Source: Nocardia sp. (GTDB lineage: Bacteria > Actinomycetota > Actinomycetes > Mycobacteriales > Mycobacteriaceae). From it: a stretch of 6,038 nt of DNA. A model generated the notes under the pieces. It was not told the origin of the DNA and did not search any database. It worked only from the letters and a program-made list of their open reading frames with translations. The position numbers and the translations under genes are program-made. Positions 1-5,617 of this stretch are shown piece by piece (within the stretch, counting starts at the first letter, position 1; every line of letters begins with the position of its first letter). The DNA is taken from contig JABFXT010000510.1 in the NCBI GenBank assembly GCA_013361595.1, positions 1-6,038 of the forward strand, read 5' to 3'.

Positions 1-507
1 GACCTCGGCCGCGCGGGTCCCGAGTTCAATGGCGTGCGAGACATCGGTGAGCCGGTTCTCCGGAACCATGGCCGCGATACCGGCCACCATCGATTTCTCG
101 CATGCCTCGCTGAGCAGCCGATCGGCCTCGATCAGGTCACCCACGCCGAATGTCCACGCGGAATCACCGTGCCAGCCGTCCAGTACCGCCCCGCAGTCGA
201 TGGACACCAGATCTCCCGGTGCCAGCACTTCGGTCGCGGTCGGGATCCCGTGGACCACGCGGTCGTTCACCGAGGCGCAGATCGAAGCGGGAAAGCCGTG
301 GTAGCCCTTGAAGGACGGCACAGCCCCGGCGTCCCGGATCACCTGTTCGGCGATCCGGTCCAGATCGAGTGTGGAAACCCCGGGTGCGGCGGCCGCGCGG
401 ACCGCGACCAGTGCGCGGCCGACGACAGCACCCGCCGCCGCCATGGCGTCGAGCTCACCGGCGCTGCGGAACGGAACCACCTTCTTGCTCTTGCGGCCGA
501 AGACCAT
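1..507 (-). CDS. map: Type I methionine aminopeptidase, N-terminal 169 residues (partial)
   Basis: Cytosolic metalloenzyme that removes the initiator methionine from nascent proteins. The frame opens with ATG at 507 and stays open to the window edge, so the C-terminal part, with the remaining metal ligands (a His and two Glu in the family), is outside. Visible family marks are His70 in [14 protein letters not shown], Asp104 in SIDCG and Asp115 in GWHGDS. The two Asp are 11 residues apart, like Asp97 and Asp108 of the E. coli enzyme. The N-terminus (MVFGRKSKK) is short, without the long SH3-binding-type extension of some actinobacterial MetAPs, so this looks like the plain form. A GGGGAG ribosome binding site lies 10 nt before the ATG. 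The gene starts 52 nt after adk, the classic secY-adk-map order, and is probably cotranscribed. Confidence 0.95.
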   Translation of the reverse strand, partial: MVFGRKSKKVVPFRSAGELDAMAAAGAVVGRALVAVRAAAAPGVSTLDLDRIAEQVIRDAGAVPSFKGYHGFPASICASVNDRVVHGIPTATEVLAPGDLVSIDCGAVLDGWHGDSAWTFGVGDLIEADRLLSEACEKSMVAGIAAMVPENRLTDVSHAIELGTRAAEV

Positions 508-559
508 TGCGGGTCAGCTCCCCATCGCCGAAGGATTGGCGCCCGATCCGGATGCGGAA

Positions 560-1120
560 CTAACCGGTCGTGGCATTACGGCCCAACGCCTCCAGGGCCC
601 GCGCGTTGACCTCGTCGACCTCACCGACACCGTCCACCGAGACGACCAGGCCGTCGTAGTAGTTCAGCAGCGGCTGGGTCTCGTCCCGGTAGATCCGGAG
701 CCGGGTGCGGATGGTCTCCTCGTTGTCGTCGGAGCGGCCGCGAGCCAGCATCCGGTCGACCACGGTGTCCTCGGACACCACGAAGCACAGCACCGCGTCG
801 AGTTCGCTGCCCAGATCGTCGAGGATCTTGGCGAGCGCGTCGGCCTGGTCGACGGTGCGGGGATAGCCGTCGAGCACGAAGCCGCGCGCCGCGTCCGGCT
901 CGGCCACCCGCGACCGGACCATGCGATTGGTGACATCGCTGGGCACGAGTTCGCCCGCGTCCATATAGCGCTTGGCCTCGAGACCGAGGGGGGTCTGCTC
1001 GCTGATGTTCGCGCGGAAGAGATCGCCCGTAGAGATATGTGGTACGCCCAGCTTCTCCGATAGCAGCACGGCTTGAGTGCCCTTGCCCGCTCCCGGCGGT
1101 CCGAGTAGTACGACTCTCAC
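560..1120 (-). CDS. adk: Adenylate kinase, short LID-less form
   Basis: Catalyses ATP + AMP = 2 ADP in the cytosol. The 186-residue protein has the P-loop GPPGAGKGT at residues 7-15, the AMP-binding region STGDLFR near 30-36, and DGYPRT at 84-89. After the basic RGR at 127-129 the chain goes straight into [18 protein letters not shown], so the roughly 30-residue LID insert of long-type enzymes such as that of E. coli is absent. This short form is normal in mycobacteria and relatives. The start is GTG at 1120, inside the end of secY; the four bases GTGA hold both the adk start and the secY stop, which suggests translational coupling. A GAAGGG-like binding site lies about 8 nt upstream, within secY. 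The stop is TAG. The identification is secure; the start fits because the P-loop sits at the usual distance from the N-terminus. Confidence 0.97.
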   Translation of the reverse strand: MRVVLLGPPGAGKGTQAVLLSEKLGVPHISTGDLFRANISEQTPLGLEAKRYMDAGELVPSDVTNRMVRSRVAEPDAARGFVLDGYPRTVDQADALAKILDDLGSELDAVLCFVVSEDTVVDRMLARGRSDDNEETIRTRLRIYRDETQPLLNYYDGLVVSVDGVGEVDEVNARALEALGRNATTG

Positions 1121-2439
1121 TTGAGGAACCCTTCGTAATTGCGATTCATGAGTTGGCTTTCGATCTGCTTCACGGTGTCCAGGCCGACGCTCACCATGAT
1201 GAGCACGGCGGTGCCACCGAACGGCAGATTCTGCGCCCCACCGGACGAGCCGATATCGAGGAACAGATTCGGCAGTACAGCGACCAGACCGAGATAGATG
1301 GAGCCGGGCAGGGTGATCCGGCTCAGCACGTAGGTCAGGTGATCGGCCGTCGGCTTACCGGGGCGGTAGCCCGGGATGAAGCCGCCGAACTTCTTCATCT
1401 CGTCGGCGCGTTCCTCCGGGTTGAAGGTGATCGCGACGTAGAAGTAGGTGAAGAAAACGATAAGGCCGAAGTAGATCGCGATATACACCGGGTTGCCGGG
1501 GTTCACCAGGTACTTCTGGATCGCCTCCTGCCACCAGCTGGGATCGGTGGCCGATGTGGACCCGGTGAGCTGGGCGATCAGGTTCGGCAGGTACAGCAGC
1601 GAGGACGCGAAGATGACCGGGATGACGCCGGCCTGGTTCACCTTCAGCGGCAGGTAGGTCGACGAACCGCCGTACATCTTCCGGCCGACCACGCGTTTGG
1701 CGTACTGCACCGGAATCCGGCGCTGGCCCTGTTCGACGAAGATGACGGCCATGATGATGAGCAGCGCGGCCACACAGACGAGGCCGAAGACCAGGCCGCC
1801 GCGGCTGTCCAGGATCGATTTGCCCTCACCCGGGATACGGGCGGCGATACCGGAGAAGATCAGCAGCGACATACCGTTGCCGACACCGCGTTCGGTGATC
1901 TGCTCGCCGAACCACATCACCAGCGCGGCACCGGCGGTCATCACCAGGACGATGATGATCATGCCGAAGATACTGGTGTCGGCCAGGATGTCCTTCTGGC
2001 AGCCCTGGAGCAGCTGACCGCGCGCCGCCAGCGCCACCAGACCGGTGGCCTGCAGGATCGCCAGCGCGATCGACAGGTAGCGGGTGTACTGCGTCATCTT
2101 GGTCTGGCCGGCCTGGCCTTCCTTGCGCAGTTCCTCGAACCGCGGGATGACGACCGTCAGCAGCTGGACGATGATGCTCGCGGTGATGTACGGCATGATG
2201 CCGATCGCGAACACCGAGAGCTGGAGCAGCGCACCACCGGAGAACAGGTTGATGAGCTGGTAGATACCGCCGGATTCACCGCCGGAGACAAGGTCGATGC
2301 ACTCCTGGACCGCCTTGTAGTCGACCCCGGGTGACGGTAGCGCGGCGCCGAGGCGGTACAACGCGACCAGCCCCAGCGTGAAGAGAATCTTCCGCCGCAA
2401 GTCCGTAGTCCGGAAGGCCGTAACGAAGGCGGAAAGCAC
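1117..2439 (-). CDS. secY: Protein translocase subunit SecY
   Basis: Central membrane channel of the SecYEG translocon, which exports unfolded proteins with SecA and inserts membrane proteins. The 440-residue length is standard. The N-terminus [10 protein letters not shown] leads into [11 protein letters not shown] and the first membrane segment (about 17-35). The SecY signature region lies at 69-95 ([20 protein letters not shown]). The cytosolic loop at 338-361 has [16 protein letters not shown] and GYRPG, containing the conserved Arg359 that contacts SecA or the ribosome in the family. The C-terminus is [12 protein letters not shown]. Ten membrane segments are expected from the hydrophobic pattern. 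The start is GTG at 2439 with AGGAGG only 4 nt upstream. The last bases overlap adk. A 242-nt gap with hairpins and a possible promoter precedes it, so secY may be transcribed partly independently of the ribosomal genes upstream. Confidence 0.98.
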   Translation of the reverse strand: MLSAFVTAFRTTDLRRKILFTLGLVALYRLGAALPSPGVDYKAVQECIDLVSGGESGGIYQLINLFSGGALLQLSVFAIGIMPYITASIIVQLLTVVIPRFEELRKEGQAGQTKMTQYTRYLSIALAILQATGLVALAARGQLLQGCQKDILADTSIFGMIIIVLVMTAGAALVMWFGEQITERGVGNGMSLLIFSGIAARIPGEGKSILDSRGGLVFGLVCVAALLIIMAVIFVEQGQRRIPVQYAKRVVGRKMYGGSSTYLPLKVNQAGVIPVIFASSLLYLPNLIAQLTGSTSATDPSWWQEAIQKYLVNPGNPVYIAIYFGLIVFFTYFYVAITFNPEERADEMKKFGGFIPGYRPGKPTADHLTYVLSRITLPGSIYLGLVAVLPNLFLDIGSSGGAQNLPFGGTAVLIMVSVGLDTVKQIESQLMNRNYEGFLK

Positions 2440-2540
2440 AGATCCTCCTGGCGAACGACATGGTCAGGCCATGGAATTTTTCAGCGTGTCCCGGTCGGAA
2501 ATCGCCGAACCCATGACGGGTCTTGGCAGACAACACTTGA

Positions 2541-2549
2541 ACTCTAACA
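2541..2549 (-). promoter_or_regulatory. Possible extended -10 promoter for secY-adk-map
   Basis: Read on the minus strand the bases are TGTTAGAGT, a TGn extension followed by a TANNNT-type -10 box of the kind used by actinobacterial housekeeping sigma factors. Transcription would start near 2534 and give a leader of about 95 nt before the secY GTG. No convincing -35 box lies 16-18 bp upstream; that space is filled by the 11-bp inverted repeat at 2554-2581. An extended -10 can work without a good -35, but the call rests on one short motif. Confidence 0.33.
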
Positions 2550-2553
2550 GTGA

Positions 2554-2581
2554 CGCCGGACGAGCCTGCACTCGTCCGGCG
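2554..2581 (-). terminator. 11-bp GC-rich hairpin downstream of rplO (terminator-like or operator)
   Basis: Arms 2554-2564 and 2571-2581 are perfect complements (CGCCGGACGAG and its reverse complement) with a 6-nt loop. The stem is strong, but on the minus strand it is followed by TCACTGTTAG rather than a run of T, so it is not a canonical intrinsic terminator. Actinobacterial terminators often lack a good U-tract, so partial termination or 3'-end protection of the rplO message is possible. It also lies where the -35 region of the putative secY promoter would be, so a protein-binding operator is an alternative. Confidence 0.4.
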
Positions 2582-2593
2582 CCCGCTGTCTTT

Positions 2594-2662
2594 TCGACAT
2601 GGTCGGGAGCGCTGCGTGGTCACACTGCGCTACCGCCTCCGCGCTTGACCCGACCATGTCGA
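2594..2662. repeat. 14-bp perfect inverted repeat enclosing an inner hairpin
   Basis: TCGACATGGTCGGG at 2594-2607 is the exact reverse complement of 2649-2662. The 41-nt spacer folds further: 2608-2617 pairs with 2622-2631 with two mismatches around a 4-nt loop. It begins about 20 nt after the rplO stop, so the transcript could carry a long stem-loop at the end of the ribosomal part of the operon. No U-run follows on either strand. Chance 14-bp complementarity in a 242-nt gap is unlikely, so the structure is probably selected or the remnant of an element; its role is unknown. Confidence 0.6.
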
Positions 2663-2681
2663 TCGTCGAAACTGGCGAACG

Positions 2682-3125
2682 TCAGCCCAGTTCGGTGGCG
2701 GTACCACCGGCGGCGGTGATCTTCTCCTTGGCGGAGCCGGAGAACTTGTCCGCACTGATCTGAACGGCGACGGAGATCTCTCCCTCACCGAGCACCTTGA
2801 CCAGCTGGTTCTTCCGGACAGCGCCCTTGGCGACCAGCTCGTCCTTACCGACGGTGCCCCCTTCCGGGAACAGTTCGGCAATGGCACCCACGTTCACGAC
2901 CTGGTACTCGACCCGGAACGGGTTGGTGAAGCCCTTGAGCTTCGGCAGCCGCATGTGGATGGGCATCTGGCCACCCTCGAAGGCGGCCGGCACGTTCTTA
3001 CGCGCCTTGGTGCCCTTGGTGCCGCGACCCGCGGTCTTACCCTTGGAGCCCTCACCGCGACCCACCCGGGTCTTATCGGTCTTCGCGCCCGGAGCGGGGC
3101 GCAGATGGTGCAATTTGATGGTCAT
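2682..3125 (-). CDS. rplO: 50S ribosomal protein L15
   Basis: Late-assembling 50S protein that contacts 23S rRNA. The 147 residues show the glycine- and lysine-rich N-terminal tail ([20 protein letters not shown] at about 19-38), the [18 protein letters not shown] segment at 49-66, and the C-terminal globular domain ending near [15 protein letters not shown] (127-141). An upstream in-frame TTG would add five residues, but the ATG at 3125 gives [10 protein letters not shown], matching the MTLKLHDLRP-type start of mycobacterial L15 as I recall it, and has a strong GAGGAGGT site about 6 nt ahead, so ATG is chosen. It begins 1 nt after the rpmD stop. It is the last ribosomal protein gene before the 242-nt gap to secY. 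Confidence 0.97.
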   Translation of the reverse strand: MTIKLHHLRPAPGAKTDKTRVGRGEGSKGKTAGRGTKGTKARKNVPAAFEGGQMPIHMRLPKLKGFTNPFRVEYQVVNVGAIAELFPEGGTVGKDELVAKGAVRKNQLVKVLGEGEISVAVQISADKFSGSAKEKITAAGGTATELG

Positions 3126-3126
3126 G

Positions 3127-3306
3127 TCAGACCTCCTCAACTGTTACGAGGTGGCGCACGACATTGATCAGCCCACGGTTCTGGGCATTGTCCGCACGGA
3201 CCACCGACTTGCGGATGCCCCGCAGGCCGAGGGTACGCAGGCTGTCCCGCTGATTCTGCTTGGCGCCGATCGAACTCTTGATCTGGGTCACCTTGAGATC
3301 TGCCAT
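3127..3306 (-). CDS. rpmD: 50S ribosomal protein L30
   Basis: Small 50S protein. The 59-residue product starts [14 protein letters not shown] and contains the family core: [20 protein letters not shown] (residues 10-29), where L30 proteins have a conserved Gly, a basic stretch and a LGL turn, then [18 protein letters not shown]. Length is normal for a bacterial L30. The ATG at 3306 lies 2 nt after the rpsE stop and has AAGGAG about 7 nt upstream. Its TGA is 1 nt before the rplO start, so rpsE, rpmD and rplO are almost certainly translated in a coupled way. Longer upstream reading in this frame is only the shadow of rpsE. Confidence 0.96.
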   Translation of the reverse strand: MADLKVTQIKSSIGAKQNQRDSLRTLGLRGIRKSVVRADNAQNRGLINVVRHLVTVEEV

Positions 3307-3308
3307 CG

Positions 3309-3956
3309 TCAGACTCCTTGTCCGGCACGGGCACGCAGCATGCCCGCGGGAGCGACGTCCTCGAGCGGCAGACCACGACGGGCCGCGACCTCTTCGGGAC
3401 GCTGCAGCATCTTGAGCGCGGCAACGGTCGCGTGCACGACGTTGATCGCGTTGTCGCTTCCGAGCGACTTGGCCAGGATGTCGTGGATACCCGCGCATTC
3501 CAGCACCGCACGCGCGGCGCCACCGGCGATCACACCGGTACCCGGGGAGGCCGGACGCAGCATGACGACACCGGCCGCCGCTTCGCCCTGCACCGGGTGG
3601 GTGACGGTGGAGCCGATCATCGGCACGCGGAAGAAGTTCTTGCGCGCTTCCTCGACGCCCTTCTGGATGGCCGCGGGAACTTCCTTGGCCTTGCCGTAGC
3701 CGACGCCGACCAGACCGTTGCCGTCACCCACGATGACCAGGGCGGTGAAGCTGAAGCGCCGACCACCCTTGACCACCTTGGAGACACGGTTGATGGCTAC
3801 GACGCGCTCGAGCTGGTTCTTCTCGGCCGCATCGTTACGACGGTCGCCGCCCCGGCGGTCGCCACCGCCACGGCGGTTGTCGCGACCCCCGTCGGGGGCA
3901 TTGGAGTTCTGTCCGGCGGGTCCGTTTCCGCCGTCACGCCGCTGACGTCCCGGCAT
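3309..3956 (-). CDS. rpsE: 30S ribosomal protein S5
   Basis: 30S protein at the mRNA entry side that contributes to decoding accuracy. The 215 residues include the S5 double-stranded RNA-binding-type domain (about 48-112, with [20 protein letters not shown] at 61-80 and [15 protein letters not shown]) and the C-terminal domain with [20 protein letters not shown] (134-153) and [13 protein letters not shown]. Residues 1-46 are a low-complexity tail rich in Arg, Gly, Asp and Asn (repeated [10 protein letters not shown]), longer than in E. coli S5; mycobacterial S5 has a comparable charged tail. The ATG at 3956 has GGAAGG about 8 nt upstream. The 46-nt gap after rplR holds a mini-ORF whose TGA overlaps this ATG as TGATG. 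Confidence 0.97.
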   Translation of the reverse strand: MPGRQRRDGGNGPAGQNSNAPDGGRDNRRGGGDRRGGDRRNDAAEKNQLERVVAINRVSKVVKGGRRFSFTALVIVGDGNGLVGVGYGKAKEVPAAIQKGVEEARKNFFRVPMIGSTVTHPVQGEAAAGVVMLRPASPGTGVIAGGAARAVLECAGIHDILAKSLGSDNAINVVHATVAALKMLQRPEEVAARRGLPLEDVAPAGMLRARAGQGV

Positions 3957-4003
3957 CAGACGTTCCTTCCGTTCACACAGGTATGTGCAGTCATGTTGGT
4001 CAT
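3956..4003 (-). CDS. 15-codon open frame bridging rplR and rpsE (possible coupling peptide)
   Basis: An ATG at 4003 overlaps the rplR stop as TGATG. The frame encodes [15 protein letters not shown] and ends with a TGA at 3958-3956 that overlaps the rpsE ATG, again as TGATG. The frame therefore exactly fills the gap between the two ribosomal genes, and the rpsE ribosome binding site lies inside it. A GGCGGG stretch about 11 nt before its ATG, in the end of rplR, could serve as a weak binding site. The peptide resembles nothing I know. It may only let ribosomes travel through the gap and restart at rpsE, or be chance, since TGATG junctions are common in packed operons. Confidence 0.3.
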   Translation of the reverse strand: MTNMTAHTCVNGRNV

Positions 4004-4410
4004 CAGAACTTCAACCCGCCTTCCCGAGCGGCATCGGCGAGCGCCGCGATCCGGCCGTGGTAGTCGTGGCCACCGCGGTCGAACACCACGGTCTCCACAC
4101 CGGCGGCCTTGGCGCGCTCGGCGATCAGTTCGCCGACCTTCTTGCCCTTGGCGGTCTTGTCGCCTTCCAGGGCGCGCACATCGGCCTCGATGGTCGACGC
4201 CGAAGCGAGGGTACGACCGGCGGAGTCGTCGATCAGCTGGACGTGCAGGTGCCGCGAGGAGCGGTGCACGATCAGCCGCGGACGCGCGGTGGTGCCTTCG
4301 ATCTTCTTGCGCAGGCGGAAGTGGCGACGCGTCTTCGACAGCCGCCGGCGAGTGGAAGCATCCTTGCCCAGCGGAATGCGCTTGGCCTTCTGATTCTCGG
4401 TTTGCGCCAT
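4003..4410 (-). CDS. rplR: 50S ribosomal protein L18
   Basis: Binds 5S rRNA and helps place it in the central protuberance of the 50S subunit. The 135-residue protein has a basic N-terminal region ([17 protein letters not shown] at 21-37), then [20 protein letters not shown] (39-58), and the C-terminal [17 protein letters not shown] and [12 protein letters not shown] segments typical of L18. The N-terminus is about 13 residues longer than the mycobacterial protein as I recall it. Two starts are possible: ATG at 4410, giving MAQ as in relatives and lying 2 nt after the rplF stop, or GTG at 4416, overlapping the rplF stop as GTGA and adding two residues. I chose the ATG because of the conserved MAQ start. 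The binding site (GGAAAG) sits 14 nt from the ATG and 8 nt from the GTG, so the point is not settled. Confidence 0.95.
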   Translation of the reverse strand: MAQTENQKAKRIPLGKDASTRRRLSKTRRHFRLRKKIEGTTARPRLIVHRSSRHLHVQLIDDSAGRTLASASTIEADVRALEGDKTAKGKKVGELIAERAKAAGVETVVFDRGGHDYHGRIAALADAAREGGLKF

Positions 4411-4412
4411 GA

Positions 4413-4949
4413 TCACTTACCCGTCTTTCCGACCTTGCGGCGAACGACCTCGCCGGCGTAGCGGATGCCCTTGCCCTTGTACGGGTCGGGCTTGCGCAGG
4501 CCGTGGATGACCGCCGAAATCTGGCCGACCTTCTGCTTGTCGATCCCGGATACGGAGAATTTGGTGGGCGATTCCACCGCGAAGGTGATGCCCTCGGGGG
4601 CCTCGATCGGCACCGGGTGGCTGTAGCCGAGGGCGAACTCGAGGTTGCTGCCCTTCTGCTGCACGCGGTAGCCGACGCCGAAGATTTCCATCTTCTTCTC
4701 GTAGCCCTGGGTGACACCGGTGACCATATTGGCGATCAGGGTCCGGGTCAGACCGTGCAACGAGCGGTTGCGCCGTTCGTCGTCGGGGCGGCTCACCAGG
4801 AGGCGGCCGTCTTCCTGAGCAACGCTGATCGGCTCGGCGACGCTCAGCGTGAGCTGACCCTTGGGGCCCTTCACCGCGACGTCCTGGCCGTTGATGGTCA
4901 CTTCCACGCCCGCGGGAACCGCGACGGGATCTTTACCGATACGCGACAT
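4413..4949 (-). CDS. rplF: 50S ribosomal protein L6
   Basis: 50S protein near the factor-binding region that contacts 23S rRNA and the sarcin-ricin area. The 178 residues form the usual two repeated domains: the first starts [17 protein letters not shown] and contains VKGPKGQL (27-34), the second contains VGYRVQQKG (92-100) and the L6 signature [11 protein letters not shown] (154-164). It ends in a basic tail ([11 protein letters not shown]). Length is standard. The ATG at 4949 has GGGGAGGT about 7 nt upstream and lies 15 nt after the rpsH stop. Its TGA is 2 nt from the rplR ATG. Confidence 0.97.
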   Translation of the reverse strand: MSRIGKDPVAVPAGVEVTINGQDVAVKGPKGQLTLSVAEPISVAQEDGRLLVSRPDDERRNRSLHGLTRTLIANMVTGVTQGYEKKMEIFGVGYRVQQKGSNLEFALGYSHPVPIEAPEGITFAVESPTKFSVSGIDKQKVGQISAVIHGLRKPDPYKGKGIRYAGEVVRRKVGKTGK

Positions 4950-4964
4950 TGTCCGTACCTCCCC

Positions 4965-5363
4965 TTACCAGACGTAGGCGAGGACTTCCCCGCCCACTCC
5001 CTGCTTGGCCGCCTGGCGGTCGGTGAGCAGGCCGGTCGACGTGGAGATGATCGCCACGCCGAGGCCGCCCAGGACCTTGGGCAGGTTGGTGGATTTCGCG
5101 TACACGCGCAGACCCGGCTTCGACACGCGGCGCAGACCCTGCAGGCTGCGCTCCCGGCTGGGGCCGTACTTGAGGTCGACGACGAGGCTCTTGCCCACGG
5201 TCGCGTCCTCGGTGCGGTAATCGGCGATATAACCCTCACGCTTCAGGATCTCGGCGATATTCGCCTTGAGCTTCGAATGCGGGGCCTTCACCTGATCGTG
5301 GTACGCCGAATTGGCGTTGCGCAGACGTGTCAGAAAGTCTGCGATCGGATCGGTCATGGTCAT
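4965..5363 (-). CDS. rpsH: 30S ribosomal protein S8
   Basis: Primary 16S rRNA-binding protein of the 30S central domain; in E. coli it also represses its own operon by binding spc mRNA. The 132 residues match the mycobacterial length. The N-terminus is [20 protein letters not shown] and the S8 signature [19 protein letters not shown] lies at 100-118, ending GGEVLAYVW. The frame is open further upstream to a TTG at 5537, but the conserved MTMTDP start at ATG 5363 and a GAGGT site 6 nt ahead fix the start. It is the first gene of this minus-strand run. The usual upstream neighbours rpsN and rplE are absent next to it; a divergent gene lies 254 nt away instead, so it needs its own promoter. Confidence 0.98.
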   Translation of the reverse strand: MTMTDPIADFLTRLRNANSAYHDQVKAPHSKLKANIAEILKREGYIADYRTEDATVGKSLVVDLKYGPSRERSLQGLRRVSKPGLRVYAKSTNLPKVLGGLGVAIISTSTGLLTDRQAAKQGVGGEVLAYVW

Positions 5364-5538
5364 AGTTCGACCTCGACACCTTTCTCGCTGCGGTTCCCAT
5401 ACAACACCCACGCCAGTGGGCGCGGGCCGTGGGCCTACAGCAATTCGGCTGGTCCGGACGGCAGTCACCGCCGGATGAGTTCGCATCGCCCGGGCACCCA
5501 CGCGGGGCCGCCCACGGACACAGAAGTGCCCTGGCAAC
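5364..5538 (-). other. Long GC-rich 5' leader of rpsH with foldable segments
   Basis: If transcription starts from the promoter at 5545-5572, the message has about 175 nt before the rpsH ATG. Three pairings are visible: a 7-bp stem 5405-5411 with 5416-5422 (one G-T pair, 4-nt loop); a stem 5454-5461 with 5468-5474 carrying one bulged base; and an 8-bp long-range match, 5427-5434 with 5510-5517 (CCGTGGGC), that could enclose the second hairpin. Because rpsH leads this transcript and S8 is a known autoregulator in E. coli, a regulatory leader is a reasonable inference, but I could not identify an S8-site mimic by eye. Confidence 0.35.
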
Positions 5539-5544
5539 CGGTCT

Positions 5545-5572
5545 AGTGTAGGAGCTGGCTCGAGTACGACAA
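5545..5572 (-). promoter_or_regulatory. Promoter for rpsH and the downstream ribosomal genes
   Basis: On the minus strand a TTGTCG -35-like box (5572-5567) is followed after 16 bp by TACACT (5550-5545), a good TANNNT -10 box. A start near 5538 is expected. Both boxes resemble housekeeping sigma-A-type signals of mycobacteria and relatives. It lies back to back with the promoter of the plus-strand gene, in the only non-coding stretch upstream of rpsH, where a promoter is required. This is a motif reading only. Confidence 0.5.
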
Positions 5573-5604
5573 AATCAGGGCCCGGAACGGCCTGCTCACC
5601 GCGG

Positions 5605-5617
5605 TATTCTGGCCGTT
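5605..5617 (+). promoter_or_regulatory. -10 box for a leaderless plus-strand transcript
   Basis: TATTCT at 5605-5610 is followed by 7 bases and then the ATG at 5618. That spacing puts the expected transcription start at or next to the A of the ATG, the usual pattern of leaderless actinobacterial genes. It agrees with the lack of any purine-rich ribosome binding site in the 25 bases before the ATG. No clear -35 box is visible around 5582-5587. Confidence 0.45.

Larger units (their letters stand above)
2448..2681. repeat. 10-bp direct repeat CTGGCGAACG bounding the rplO-secY gap
   Basis: The same 10 bases occur at 2448-2457, next to the secY ribosome binding site, and at 2672-2681, immediately after the rplO stop codon. 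They bracket nearly the whole intergenic region. This could be the mark of an inserted element, of a local duplication, or chance. No transposase or terminal inverted repeats accompany it. Confidence 0.4.

Noticed and set aside
508..559. Separate promoter or terminator between adk and map
   Set aside because: Only a ribosome binding site is visible in the 52 nt; no hairpin or -10/-35 pair stood out.
1039..2334. 431-codon open frame on the plus strand opposite secY and adk
   Set aside because: It is fully antisense to the unmistakable secY gene; the product is His/Asp/Arg-rich low complexity, as expected from the reverse strand of high-GC codons, and has no recognisable domain.
3126..3140. 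TTG start for L15 at 3140
   Set aside because: Would overlap the end of rpmD and occupy L15's own strong binding site; the ATG at 3125 fits homologues.
3318..4412. 364-codon plus-strand frame opposite rpsE and rplR
   Set aside because: Antisense shadow of two secure ribosomal genes with biased, repetitive composition.
5364..5537. 58-codon in-frame N-terminal extension of S8 from a TTG at 5537
   Set aside because: S8 of relatives starts MTMTDP at 5363 with a good ribosome binding site there; the extension has no S8 homology and lies in the leader and promoter region.
4503..5546. 347-codon plus-strand frame opposite rplF, rpsH and the rpsH leader
   Set aside because: Crosses two conserved genes and their promoter region on the other strand; no family resemblance.
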